A stretch of DNA of 64,000 nucleotides from Brevibacillus reuszeri (GCF_002897295.1 NZ_BEXF01000027.1:24496-88495), one strand, 5' to 3'; shown: positions 26,460-34,657, numbered from the stretch's first letter. A program made the numbers and translations. The notes: generated by a model from the sequence alone, not told the origin.

Positions 26460-27146
26460 CTATTCTCGTAGCGTATATCCAATTCCTCTTACGGTATGAA
26501 TCAGCTTGATCGATGAGCCATCTTCCATTTTGTTTCGCAAATAACGGATGTATACATCAACTACGTTTGTATTCCCCATAAAGTCGAATCCCCATACAGA
26601 GGACAAAATTTGCTCGCGCGAAACCGCCTGCTCCTTGTGCTGCACCAGGAAATTCAACAGGTCAAACTCCCGTGGAGTAAGTAAAATTTCCTCGTCCGCT
26701 TTAAATACACGCCTGGCGTTTGGTAAGATTCGCAGATCACCGATAAGAATGTCCTGATTTCCTTTTGTCTCCTTTCTCCGCAGCTGGGTCCTGATACGCG
26801 CAAACAGCTCTTCGATCGAAAACGGCTTGGTCACATAATCATTGGCGCCACTATCGAGCCCAGTCACAATATCAGGAACCTCGCCACGGGCCGTAATCAT
26901 AATAATCGGGATCTGACTTACCTCTCTGACACGCCTGCATACCTCAATCCCTGACAGCTCAGGCAGCATGATGTCCAATAAAATCAGATCGTGTACATTT
27001 TCATAAGCCTTTGCCAGCCCTGCGGGTCCATCGTAGACGACATCCGTTGTAAATCCCTCATTTTCCAGCTCCAGCTGTAAATACCGGGCCAAATTTTTTT
27101 CATCCTCTACGATGAGGACATGCCCTTTGGTATCTGCTCCTGACAT
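26460..27146 (-). CDS. OmpR/PhoB-family response regulator
   Basis: A 228-residue regulator. The receiver domain shows the acidic pair EDE, phospho-acceptor D in LILLDIMLPELSG and K in VTKPFSIEEL; a winged-helix domain follows, with SVWGFDFMGNTNVVDVYIRYLR. I chose the ATG at 27146, preceded by GGAGTG, over the in-frame GTG three codons earlier. It pairs with the kinase downstream and probably acts on the intergenic direct repeats and the divergent wall-hydrolase gene. Confidence 0.92.
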   Translation of the reverse strand: MSGADTKGHVLIVEDEKNLARYLQLELENEGFTTDVVYDGPAGLAKAYENVHDLILLDIMLPELSGIEVCRRVREVSQIPIIMITARGEVPDIVTGLDSGANDYVTKPFSIEELFARIRTQLRRKETKGNQDILIGDLRILPNARRVFKADEEILLTPREFDLLNFLVQHKEQAVSREQILSSVWGFDFMGNTNVVDVYIRYLRNKMEDGSSIKLIHTVRGIGYTLRE

Positions 27147-27194
27147 GTAAATCACTCCGATACGTGAGAAAAAGTGAAGATCTTACCAACAGTC

Positions 27195-27223
27195 TTCTCA
27201 TGAAACTCTAATGAAATTCTACC
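27195..27223. promoter_or_regulatory. Direct repeat, candidate response-regulator site
   Basis: TCATGAAACTC is followed at once by TAATGAAATTC, an 11-base-period direct repeat in the divergent intergenic region. OmpR-type regulators bind such head-to-tail half-sites. Confidence 0.5.
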
Positions 27224-27299
27224 GGGAATCTTAGTTTTGACCTGTAGGATGTAATAAGAGCAAATAATCTTGCAATATACACAGATCTGGAGGAGGAAA

Positions 27300-27946
27300 A
27301 TGTTGATAAAACGAAACTGGAAAGGTAATGCCAGCACTGTCTTAGCTATCCTCATAGGTACTTCTCTCTTATTTGGTGTAGGTGGACAAGCCTATGCGGC
27401 AAAGGAAAAAAGCCACAAGTCACAAACCGAGCAAAAACAGCAGAAAAAAACGAAGAAGAAGAAAAGGAAACAGCAGCGCACCGCTCAAGAAAGCAATAAT
27501 AACAATTCGTACGCCCAAAATAGTGAGAATACTCAAAACATAGCGACCGCCAAAAGCAGCTCACAAGCGGATACAGCCAGGTGATTTCGATCGGTTTGCG
27601 CTACAGAGGGGTACCTTACAAATTTGGGTCCAGCAAAAACACAACCCGAACATTTGATTGCTCTTCCTTTACTCAACGTGTATTTAAACAGGTAGGAATT
27701 AAGTTACCTCGCGACTCACGCCAACAGGCCAGGGTTGGCAAGCACGTGTCGAAGGGTCAGCTTAAAAAAGGTGACCTCGTTTTCTTCCGAAGCTATGGTA
27801 GCACTTCCCCACGAATCACTCACGTTGCCATCTATGCAGGCAATAACACGCTGCTGCATACGTATGGACGCCCTGGTGTAACTACTACCAAGTTCCGTGG
27901 CACTTCATGGGAGCAGCGGTTTGAAGGAGCCAGGCGTGTTTTGTAA
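27300..27946 (+). pseudogene. Secreted NlpC/P60 peptidase, split by a frameshift
   Basis: Frame one (27300-27584) gives a signal peptide (NWKGNASTVLAILIGTSLLFGVGGQAYA) and a K/Q/N-rich linker, then stops at TGA. Frame two (from GTG 27581) gives a complete NlpC/P60 domain: RYRGVPYKFGSS, catalytic Cys in FDCSSFTQRVF, GDLVFF and His in RITHVAIYAG. The domain lacks its own secretion signal and ribosome site, and the two frames join at GCCAGGTGATT, where one extra base would fuse them. I therefore call a single-base frameshift in one gene; a sequencing error or coupled translation (GTGA overlap) are alternatives. GGAGGAGG precedes the first ATG. Confidence 0.8.
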
Positions 27947-27999
27947 TAGAAATGGTTTTTTAACATAAAAAAAGCATAACGTCGCTGATACAGTGTGAC

Positions 28000-28135
28000 T
28001 TGAAGTATATACTTGCCACGTATTGAAGCATATTTTTTCCAATATAGGACCGAAGAAAGACTTATTTGAGATAAGGCTATCAACGAGTTGAAGCATATTT
28101 TTTCCGCATTTACTAGATTGAATCATATCCATGCC
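28000..28135. repeat. Left cluster of TTGAAGCATAT boxes (four copies)
   Basis: Copies at 28000-28017 (diverged), 28023-28040, 28088-28105 and 28118-28135 (diverged), all in the same orientation. The two central copies are identical: TTGAAGCATATTTTTTCC. Confidence 0.8.
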
Positions 28136-28177
28136 AAGTCACATGTAATATCGCTTTACTTTTTGTACTTTAAAAGG

Positions 28178-28220
28178 AAAAACACATGTATCTTTGTTAA
28201 TATGAGATACATGTGTTTTT
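28178..28220. terminator. Strong hairpin/terminator inside the island
   Basis: AAAACACATGTATC pairs with GATACATGTGTTTT around a 13-base loop, with A and T runs on the flanks. It could stop transcription in either direction. Confidence 0.75.
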
Positions 28221-28403
28221 AGGTATCAGCAAAATTTCACGGATTCAGGTGAATATGAGTGATCTGCTGTTCAAATGAATATAAATGGTATTCCTTCTCC
28301 TGTTTTATATAAAATATTCCAAATAGATATAGACTTCAATTAATAATTTCTCTATACTTTCCAGTATTGCTTGTAATCACTTACCACAAGGAGAGTGAAT
28401 CAA

Positions 28404-29078
28404 ATGAAAAAAAAAGCATTTGTAGCTATTATAAGCGCATCAATGCTGGCAAGCATGGGAGCTGGCGCTTTAGCGGCAACTAAGCTGCAGGAAATTAAAG
28501 CTTACCTTAACCCTGAGGTAAGGGTGCAGGTCAATGGAACTCATGTTGATTTGCGTGATGTCAAGGGTAACGTTATTGCACCAATCTCCTATCAAGGAGC
28601 AAATTATTTTCCTATTCGCTCCATCTCCGACGCACTTGATATAGCAGTCGATTATGATGAGACTACCAAAACTATTATTTTAGGCGAGAAAGTTGACGGC
28701 GTTTCTATTGTTGATGGCTTCAAAGATATGTATCATACGAAAAACTCAGCTCAAACAACCTATAAAGGTAAGGATTATAAAGAAGCTTATTTCAACAATG
28801 GACCTGGCGACCGTAGCACCAACTTTATGCTCTATCCGAATAAAGAGCATCAAACACTATATCTTCAGATAGCAGCTGTTAATGGTGATATAAAGGACCT
28901 TACTATAGAAGACGGCGATACCAATACGATTTTGAAAAAGATAGATGTGATCAAAGCTGAGGAAGGCTTGGTTACTGTCCAAGCGGATATCGGTGACGTT
29001 AAATCATTGTATATTCACGGAAATGTAAAAGGTGGTACTGCTGTCTTTGTACCATTGACTACTTCGTATTATAAATAG
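28404..29078 (+). CDS. Secreted protein with copper amine oxidase N-terminal (stalk) domain
   Basis: A 224-residue exported protein: MKKKAFVAIISASMLASMGAGALAA is a signal peptide. A stalk domain follows at about residues 35-90, with VQVNGTHVDLRDVKG...YFPIRSISDALDIAVDYDETTKTIIL, the repeat unit of the CuAO-N1 family common in Paenibacillaceae. The rest has no recognised motif. The ATG at 28404 is preferred over the GTG three codons upstream because AAGGAG is then at a normal distance. It is the sole gene of the putative mobile island and ends with its own terminator. Confidence 0.8.
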   Translation: MKKKAFVAIISASMLASMGAGALAATKLQEIKAYLNPEVRVQVNGTHVDLRDVKGNVIAPISYQGANYFPIRSISDALDIAVDYDETTKTIILGEKVDGVSIVDGFKDMYHTKNSAQTTYKGKDYKEAYFNNGPGDRSTNFMLYPNKEHQTLYLQIAAVNGDIKDLTIEDGDTNTILKKIDVIKAEEGLVTVQADIGDVKSLYIHGNVKGGTAVFVPLTTSYYK

Positions 29079-29089
29079 GTCTTATTTAA

Positions 29090-29126
29090 CAAAGGGTATC
29101 TCACGAAGGAGATACCCTTTGTTTCT
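29090..29126 (+). terminator. Terminator after the stalk-domain gene
   Basis: A perfect 12-bp stem, AAAGGGTATCTC with GAGATACCCTTT, six-base loop, then TTTGTTTC. Confidence 0.9.
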
Positions 29127-29270
29127 ATTTCAGCATTTGAAAGCCGCATTATGTCACACCTGAGTGTTTACTTAAAGGGATAATACCAATGTATCAGGCT
29201 TTTTCCTATTTCATACCCCAATTTGGGTTCTATTTAGCGTATTAAACAAAAACAACAACCAGTATTTTGT

Positions 29271-29338
29271 TTGAAGCATATTCTTACCAAAAACAAATTG
29301 AAGCATATCTTTGCCGTGGTGGCAAAAATATGCTTCAA
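29271..29338. repeat. Right cluster of TTGAAGCATAT boxes with an 18-bp palindrome
   Basis: Copies at 29271-29288 and 29298-29315 run forward; 29321-29338 is inverted. The last two form a hairpin of 18 bp with one mismatch and a five-base loop (GTGGT). Confidence 0.8.
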
Positions 29339-29376
29339 TCTACATACAGCAACGTTATGCTTTTTCTTTTTTAAGC

Positions 29377-29464
29377 GGAGAGAGTGGGATTCGAACCCAC
29401 GCACGCCTCACGACGCCTAACGCATTTCGAGTGCGTCCCCTTATGACCACTTGGGTATCTCTCC
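29377..29464 (-). tRNA. tRNA-Ser (anticodon CGA)
   Basis: An 88-base class II tRNA on the minus strand starting GGAGAGATACCCAAGTGG. The anticodon stem-loop ACGCA-CTCGAAA-TGCGT gives CGA (Ser, UCG). A long variable arm, the T-loop GGTTCGAATCC and acceptor TCTCTCC follow. CCA is not encoded. In Bacillus a tRNA-Ser also lies near tadA and the SRP RNA. Confidence 0.95.
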
Positions 29465-29635
29465 ATATTGATTGATCAGAAACATTATCTACTATAGCAA
29501 ATCGCCGTCAAAAGTGCAAGACTTAGGTCCACGGGGTTCCTCTTGATTTGCGCGTTGCATTAGGCCAAACTAGTATCAACGTACAAAAATGGTCATGACC
29601 GTTTTGGCTTATTCGATGAAAAGTGAGGAACATAC

Positions 29636-30355
29636 ATGAAACGTGAACGTTTGGACAAGGTGCTGGCAAATATGGGGCTCGGCACCCGCAAGGAAGTGAA
29701 GGTACTGGTAAAGCAAGGCTTGGTCGTAGTCGAGGGCGTCGTCGCTACAGATCCAGGCATGCATGTAATTGCAGAAGAACAGGATATCGTTGTGGACGGA
29801 GAGCCGCTCAATTTCAAGCGTTGGGTGTACGTCCTCCTGAACAAGCCGCCTGGAGTGGTTTCTGCGACTGAGGACAATGTCCATGAAACAGTCGTGGACT
29901 TGCTGCCTTATGAATGGGCGATCAAGGTACATCCCGTTGGACGATTGGACATTGATACAGAAGGTCTCTTGCTGTTGACCAACGACGGCCAGCTATCGCA
30001 TAGTCTGCTCTCTCCGAAAAAGAAGGTCGACAAGGAATATTTCGCTCGAATCGATGGCCGTGTAACAGAAGAGCATGTACAAGAGTTTGCCAAAGGGGTT
30101 GAGCTGGAGGACTTTACTACGCTGCCAGCCAAGCTGGAGATTCTGTCCTCGGGCGAGATCTCTGAAATTCGCGTGACGATTATGGAAGGCAAGTTCCATC
30201 AGGTAAAGCGGATGTTTGCCGCTTTTGGATTACAGGTTACCTATTTGCAGCGCGTTCGCATGGGTCCTCTCCACCTCGATCCATCATTAAAGCCAGGTGA
30301 ATACCGGGAACTGACGGAAGAAGAACTGAACATGCTGCAAAATGTAAATAAATAA
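29636..30355 (+). CDS. Pseudouridine synthase, RsuA/RluB/YtzG type
   Basis: A 239-residue enzyme with an N-terminal S4 domain (ERLDKVLANMGLGTRKEVKVLVKQG) and the RsuA-family catalytic motif GRLDIDTEGLLLLTNDG near residue 102, whose Asp makes pseudouridine. The small size and GEYRELTEEE end resemble the 16S rRNA U516 enzyme (RsuA/YtzG). It could also be an RluB-like 23S enzyme. Confidence 0.88.
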   Translation: MKRERLDKVLANMGLGTRKEVKVLVKQGLVVVEGVVATDPGMHVIAEEQDIVVDGEPLNFKRWVYVLLNKPPGVVSATEDNVHETVVDLLPYEWAIKVHPVGRLDIDTEGLLLLTNDGQLSHSLLSPKKKVDKEYFARIDGRVTEEHVQEFAKGVELEDFTTLPAKLEILSSGEISEIRVTIMEGKFHQVKRMFAAFGLQVTYLQRVRMGPLHLDPSLKPGEYRELTEEELNMLQNVNK

Positions 30356-30365
30356 GCGTCAAAAG

Positions 30366-30410
30366 AAGCCGCCGGGTACGTCATGCTTGTCCCGAGCGGC
30401 TTTCCTTTTG
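30366..30410 (+). terminator. Terminator after the pseudouridine synthase gene
   Basis: AAGCCGC...GGG pairs with CCC...GCGGCTT, followed by TCCTTTTG. Confidence 0.7.
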
Positions 30411-30416
30411 TTCAAG

Positions 30417-30899
30417 TTAGTCCTGTGCTTGTTGTCGTTTTTTTCGTAAACCGCGAAAGAAATCCTTGAGCAACTGCGCGCATTCCTCTGCAAGTACCCC
30501 TTCCTTAACAGGAACCTGATGGTTGAAGCGTGGCTCTTCTAAAAGGTTCATCAATGTCCCGGCACAGCCAGCCTTTGGATCGCGAGCGCCGTATACGACC
30601 TGCTCAATCCGACTCTGCACGATCGCGCCTGCGCACATCGGACACGGCTCAAGCGTCACGTACAAGGTGCACCCGATTAGTCGCCAGCCACCCAGCGTTT
30701 CACTAGCTTCACGGATCGCGATCATTTCCGCGTGCAAGGTAGGGTCTTTTTGCGTTTCGCGCAAATTGTAGCCTCTTCCTACGATTTCCCCGTTGCGCAC
30801 AACGACCGCTCCGATCGGAACCTCACCGATTGCCGCTGCCTTCCCGGCTTCTTCGATCGCAGCCATCATAAACTTCTCGTGTTCGACTGATGACATCAC
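30417..30899 (-). CDS. tadA: tRNA-specific adenosine deaminase (A34 to inosine)
   Basis: A 160-residue zinc deaminase. The zinc/catalytic motifs HAEMIAIREA (near 55) and PCPMCAGAIVQSRI (near 87) are complete. TadA makes inosine-34 in tRNA-Arg(ACG) and is essential. In Bacillus it lies next to tRNA-Ser and the SRP RNA gene; here 15 kb of accessory DNA separates it from the SRP RNA. Confidence 0.94.
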   Translation of the reverse strand: MMSSVEHEKFMMAAIEEAGKAAAIGEVPIGAVVVRNGEIVGRGYNLRETQKDPTLHAEMIAIREASETLGGWRLIGCTLYVTLEPCPMCAGAIVQSRIEQVVYGARDPKAGCAGTLMNLLEEPRFNHQVPVKEGVLAEECAQLLKDFFRGLRKKRQQAQD

Positions 30900-31495
30900 T
30901 TCTTAGTAAATACTCCTTCAAACACTGTTTCAGACAGAGCGCGGCGGCTCGATGGCTTTTCCCGCTCCTGCATCGCTTCAGACAACGCTTCTTTTTCTCC
31001 TTGATACCCTATGGCGATCACGGCATGCGCCTCATAATCTTCAGGAATTCCCAGCACTTCTCGCGCTTTTTCCGGGTCAAATCCTCCCATCGCATGTGTA
31101 GCCAAGCCTTGTCTAGTCGCTTCCAGTGCCAGAAAGCCCCAGGCAGTCCCTGCATCAAACGCATGGGCACGATTGTACGCACCACGGGAACCCATCGTTT
31201 GGGAGACAATCAAAACCAGCACAGGTGCCTTTTCACACCAAATGCGATTTCCATCCGCGATAAATGGATAAAAGCGTGCCTTGTCTTCCTCCGTGCGGGC
31301 AACGATAAACCGCCATGGCTGTTCATTGCTTGCAGATGGCGCCCAGCGCGCTGCTTCAAAGATGCTATTGAGGACTTCATCGGGAATCGAGTCCGATTTG
31401 TAAGAACGCGGCGACCAACGATTTAAAAACACAGGATCAATTTCATGACCTGCGTGGCGATGTTCTTTTACTTGTGGAAGATACTCATTCATCAT
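30896..31495 (-). CDS. Nitroreductase family protein
   Basis: A 199-residue FMN enzyme of the nitroreductase fold: RWSPRSYKSDSIPDEVLNSIFEAARWAPSASNEQPWRF gives the R-S-x-R and SxxNxQPW FMN contacts, and GGFDPEKAREVLGIPEDYE is typical of the C-terminal half. It probably reduces quinones or nitro compounds with NAD(P)H. It overlaps the tadA start by four bases and may be expressed with it. Confidence 0.9.
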   Translation of the reverse strand: MMNEYLPQVKEHRHAGHEIDPVFLNRWSPRSYKSDSIPDEVLNSIFEAARWAPSASNEQPWRFIVARTEEDKARFYPFIADGNRIWCEKAPVLVLIVSQTMGSRGAYNRAHAFDAGTAWGFLALEATRQGLATHAMGGFDPEKAREVLGIPEDYEAHAVIAIGYQGEKEALSEAMQEREKPSSRRALSETVFEGVFTKK

Positions 31496-31602
31496 GGTGA
31501 CAAACCTCCTGCAAATTATTTACAAGTTGTGCTGGATAAATCTTATTTCTTTCGTGTATAATAGAGAACAAATGTTCTTATTACCTATTAGGAGGGTTAT
31601 GC

Positions 31603-32106
31603 ATGTTCACTACCATCGATTCATTCGTAAAGCTGTGGGAGGTTGAAGCCAAGAATACTCAACAAATTTTGGATGCATGTACGGATGCATCTCTGCAACA
31701 AAGCGTGACGAGTGACCACAGAACGCTGGGACGCCTTGCCTGGCATGTCGTTACGTCAGTCCACGAGATGCTCACTCGTACTGGCCTGCAATTTGCAGGA
31801 GCAGAGCCTGATTCTCCCATCCCCGCTACCGCACAAGAAATCAGTGCCGCATGGACAAAAACAAGCGAAGCAATGATTCAAGCCCTGCGCGATCAATGGA
31901 AAGACAGCACCCTGCTAGAGGAATCAGATATGTACGGTGATCAATGGCCCAATGGTGTGACTTTGCAAATTTTGATTCATCACATGATTCACCATCGCGG
32001 ACAAATGACTGTTCTCATGCGCCAAGCAGGTTTAAAGGTGCCTGGTGTCTATGGTCCAACACTTGAAGTCTGGGCTTCATTTGGCATGGAAGCACCGACC
32101 CTATAG
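31603..32106 (+). CDS. DinB family protein (putative metal-dependent hydrolase)
   Basis: A 167-residue four-helix protein. The three metal-binding histidines of DinB/YfiT are seen in RLAWHVV (near 49) and ILIHHMIHHRGQM (near 127-131). Family members include bacillithiol transferases; the exact reaction here is unknown. TTAGGAGGGTTATGC supplies the start. Confidence 0.87.
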   Translation: MFTTIDSFVKLWEVEAKNTQQILDACTDASLQQSVTSDHRTLGRLAWHVVTSVHEMLTRTGLQFAGAEPDSPIPATAQEISAAWTKTSEAMIQALRDQWKDSTLLEESDMYGDQWPNGVTLQILIHHMIHHRGQMTVLMRQAGLKVPGVYGPTLEVWASFGMEAPTL

Positions 32107-32267
32107 GACGCTTCTTCCACAACAGAGCCCTTTTTTATTGCAAATATCATTGATTCACGAAGTTTTTGTCCGAACCTGCTCACATACTCTCTGCGAGATT
32201 ACATACATTAATGATGTACGGAAGATCTATGTAATCAAATAGATAGCCTCTATTTGGAGGGATGTGA

Positions 32268-32765
32268 GTGGGCTTAACCTCAGCAAGTACCTTGTTTGAT
32301 TGCTTTCACAGTCCGACTAGAGGGCTACTGGCCAAGGAGGACGTATTCTCCCACATTGAACAAACGATATCGACTCTGTCAGGTCCGTTTGAGATTATCG
32401 TGGGAGCCGATTCACAGCTAAAAAGTCGAGGGACGTTTTTTGCCCTTGTCATTACGGTTATTCGTGCTGGACACGGAGGCACGTTCTTTTATCACAAATT
32501 CCAGGAACGACGCTACTCATCGCTGCAGCAGCGTATTTTCCAAGAAGCGATGTACGCAGTCGGGCTGGCAAGTGAAGTGCGCGAATATCTTCGTGAGCGC
32601 AATCATGATACTCCGATCCAGCTTCATTTTGACATCGGTAAAAACGGTCCTACCCGTAAGTTTATCCAATCTCTCTTGAGCTTAGCGGAAACCAATCATT
32701 TCCGAGCAGAGATCAAACCGAATTCTTTCTGCGCCTCGACGATTGCAGACAAATTTACAAAGTAA
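32268..32765 (+). CDS. Ribonuclease H-like YkuK family protein (DUF458)
   Basis: A 165-residue protein; FEIIVGADSQLKSRGTFFALVITVI and HFDIGKNGPTRKFI carry the acidic residues of an RNase H-like fold as in YkuK. Function is not established. The GTG start at 32268 follows GGAGGGAT. Confidence 0.83.
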   Translation: MGLTSASTLFDCFHSPTRGLLAKEDVFSHIEQTISTLSGPFEIIVGADSQLKSRGTFFALVITVIRAGHGGTFFYHKFQERRYSSLQQRIFQEAMYAVGLASEVREYLRERNHDTPIQLHFDIGKNGPTRKFIQSLLSLAETNHFRAEIKPNSFCASTIADKFTK

Positions 32766-33076
32766 ACGAATGACAATTACCCAAGTACAAAAAGCATCAG
32801 GCGGAATGCTCTATTGCATCCGCCCGCTTTGTTTTATACGATGTTCGGACATGCTCGATCACCTATTCGGGACTGACCTGTTTAACTCCTGCCCAGTCCG
32901 CTCCACCAAACTGTAGGGTGACGTGCTCACCTGCGATCCTCTTGGTCATATTCAGTTACCATTTCAACATAGCACGTTATTCACTTCCTAAAAAGTTCCA
33001 ACTTTTTCATTACCTTGGTGATTGACAATATACAAGACGTCAGCTATGATAAGCAATAATTGAAGCGTTTTCACAC
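32766..33076. other. Intergenic stretch with one terminator
   Basis: A terminator (32793-32833; GGCGGAATGC with GCATCCGCC) ends the YkuK transcript. The remaining 240 bases carry no convincing gene; a 28-codon frame on the minus strand near 32871-32951 has no ribosome site. The promoter of glcT must lie in the right part. Confidence 0.6.
32793..32833 (+). terminator. Terminator after the ykuK-like gene
   Basis: AGC...GGCGGaATGC pairs with GCATcCGCC...GCT, followed by TTGTTTT. Confidence 0.75.
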
Positions 33077-33152
33077 GGCGTGTTACTGGTGATGCAGGCA
33101 TGAGCCGAGAAGATCTTTTTATTGCTAAAAAGGTTTTTTCGGCTCTTTTTTG
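33077..33152 (+). promoter_or_regulatory. Ribonucleic antiterminator (RAT) and overlapping terminator before glcT
   Basis: GGCGTGTTACTGGTGATGCAGGCATGAGCC resembles the GlcT target of the B. subtilis ptsG leader (given 33078-33107). Its 3' part overlaps a terminator whose stem is GAGCCGA...TCGGCTC followed by seven T. GlcT binding would hold the RAT hairpin and block the terminator. The site is in front of the glcT gene itself, so the regulator is likely autoregulated. Confidence 0.85.
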
Positions 33153-33172
33153 TCTAAAGGTGGTGGAATTGG

Positions 33173-34030
33173 TTGTCCCGTGAACAGGAGAAAACATATA
33201 CGATCACGCGCGTGTTAAACCATAACGTCGTACTCGTGGAGGAGCCTGGCTCCAAACAGGAGATTGTGCTATTCGGCAAAGGTATCGGATTCAGCACAAA
33301 ACCCGGGAACATCATTCCTGCCCATGACCAACGTGTGGAGAAGCGTTTCAGATTGGAAAATGAAAGTCATCAGAAGCAGTATCAAACGTTGCTCAGTCAA
33401 GTCGACCCTGCCGTTGTAGGAATCGCGGAAGAAATTATCGCCCTGATTGCCACTGAAATTACGCCACAACTCAATGAACACGTCCACGTAGCCTTGCCTG
33501 ACCATATCCAGTTCGCGATCTATCGTTTGAACAATGGAATGGAGATCGTGAATCCGTTCCTGTTCGAGATCCAGACCTTGTACACGAAAGAGTACGCACT
33601 GGCAAAACGGGCAGCGGATATGATCAAAAAGGCATTTGCCTTAGACATTCCTGACAGTGAAATCGGCTTTCTAGCCCTGCATATTCATTCTGCAATTAGC
33701 TACGTGCCTGTCAAAAAGGCCGTCCAGTTCACTAACATCATCAGTGAACTGGTGAATATAATTGAGCAGCGAACAGGAAAGACCATCGAAAGAAGTACCG
33801 TCGATTACGTTCGGCTCATTACTCATTTACGGTTTGCCGTAGAACGAATTCGGCAGCAAAAGTCGATTATTAATCCACTTTTGGATCGGGTCAAAACAAC
33901 GATACCCGAAGCTTATGAGCTTGCCTCTGAGCTAGCTTCCTATATCTCCTCCCGTCTTGAGGTAATCGTACCGGAGGACGAGGTTGGATACATGGCTTTG
34001 CATGTGTATCGCTTATCTCAACAATCCTAA
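33173..34030 (+). CDS. glcT: PRD-type transcription antiterminator GlcT
   Basis: A 285-residue BglG-family antiterminator: an N-terminal RNA-binding domain (VLNHNVVLVEEPGSKQEIVLFGKGIGF) and two PTS regulation domains, with phosphorylatable His in LNEHVHVALPDH and GFLALHIHSA (PRD1) and LITHLRF and YMALHVYRL (PRD2). It starts at TTG 33173, with GGTGG six bases before it. When EIIB dephosphorylates it during sugar uptake it opens the PTS genes downstream. Two RAT elements in this cluster confirm the role. Confidence 0.92.
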   Translation: MSREQEKTYTITRVLNHNVVLVEEPGSKQEIVLFGKGIGFSTKPGNIIPAHDQRVEKRFRLENESHQKQYQTLLSQVDPAVVGIAEEIIALIATEITPQLNEHVHVALPDHIQFAIYRLNNGMEIVNPFLFEIQTLYTKEYALAKRAADMIKKAFALDIPDSEIGFLALHIHSAISYVPVKKAVQFTNIISELVNIIEQRTGKTIERSTVDYVRLITHLRFAVERIRQQKSIINPLLDRVKTTIPEAYELASELASYISSRLEVIVPEDEVGYMALHVYRLSQQS

Positions 34031-34044
34031 CCACAACTTAATCC

Positions 34045-34137
34045 TGCGTGTTACTAGTTCGACTAGGCATGAGCGGTGAGATCATACGGACATAGTAAGT
34101 ATGTCGTATGTATTTGCCGTCTCATGCCTATTTTCGT
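34045..34137 (+). promoter_or_regulatory. Second RAT/terminator before the EIIA gene
   Basis: GCGTGTTACTAGTTCGACTAGGCATGAG shares GCGTGTTACT and AGGCATGAGC with the first RAT. The terminator pairs AGGCATGAGCGG with CCGTCTCATGCCT and ends in TTTTCG. So the same regulator controls the structural genes separately. Confidence 0.85.
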
Positions 34138-34159
34138 TCAGACGCAAAAGGAGGAAATT

Positions 34160-34657
34160 ATGTTACGCAGCTTGTTTTCCCGCAAAAAACAACAACAAGA
34201 AGTATCTTTTCTAGCTCCATTAACCGGCACGGTTGTGCCACTTTCCGAGGTACCCGATCCTGTCTTCGCCCAAAAAGTAGTCGGTGACGGCGTTGCAATT
34301 TTGCCATCTGAAGGACTACTGCTCTCTCCAATTGACGGAAAGGTAACTCATCTCTTCCCTACTCACCACGCGATTGGACTTACTGCGGAAAGTGGGCTGG
34401 AGATTTTGATGCACATCGGAATCGATACCGTCAAGCTGAAAGGTCAGGGCTTTACCCCCTTTGTTGCAGTAGGTGACCAGATCAAAGCTGGTGATAAATT
34501 GATTCAGTTTGATACAGGCGTTCTACAGGAAGCTGGATGCCCCATTGTTACCCCGATTGTCATTACAAACGGCGATCTGGTTGCAGAAAAAAACATTGTA
34601 GCCAAAACAACGGTGCAGGCAGGGCAAGATCCGCTCATGACCGTCGTTTTAAAATAG
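34160..34657 (+). CDS. PTS glucose-type EIIA component
   Basis: A 165-residue EIIA(Glc) domain as a separate protein, from ATG 34160 with AAAGGAGG before it. SFLAPLTGTVVPLSEVPDPVFA and the phosphorylated histidine in ILMHIGIDTVKL (near 92) are conserved. It carries phosphate from HPr to the EIIB domain. In B. subtilis this domain is fused to PtsG; here it is free, fitting the EIICB protein downstream, which lacks one. Confidence 0.92.
   Translation: MLRSLFSRKKQQQEVSFLAPLTGTVVPLSEVPDPVFAQKVVGDGVAILPSEGLLLSPIDGKVTHLFPTHHAIGLTAESGLEILMHIGIDTVKLKGQGFTPFVAVGDQIKAGDKLIQFDTGVLQEAGCPIVTPIVITNGDLVAEKNIVAKTTVQAGQDPLMTVVLK

Larger units (their letters stand above)
27956..29374. mobile_element. Island with inverted-repeat ends and repeated TTGAAGCATAT boxes (putative non-autonomous element)
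   Basis: The left end AAAAAAAGCATAACGTCGCTG (from 27967) is the reverse complement, with one change in the matched part, of CAGCAACGTTATGC plus a T-rich tract at the right end (29348-29366). Both ends are bordered by TTTTTTAA (27956-27963 and 29367-29374), a possible target duplication. Inside each end lie copies of an 18-base box, TTGAAGCATATTTTTGCC, at 28000, 28023, 28088, 28118, 29271, 29298 and, inverted, 29321-29338. No transposase is present; the only gene is a secreted copper-amine-oxidase-N protein. The right end abuts tRNA-Ser. Arrays of end-binding sites recall Tn7/Mu-type transposons, but this is inference. Confidence 0.5.

Noticed and set aside
27956..29374. CRISPR array from the repeated 18-base boxes
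   Set aside because: Spacing is irregular, copies diverge and orientation changes; there are no cas genes in the window.
32871..32951. Short minus-strand frame (MTKRIAGEHVTLQFGG...)
   Set aside because: Only 28 codons, no ribosome site and no partner. Could be a decayed gene end, but not supported.
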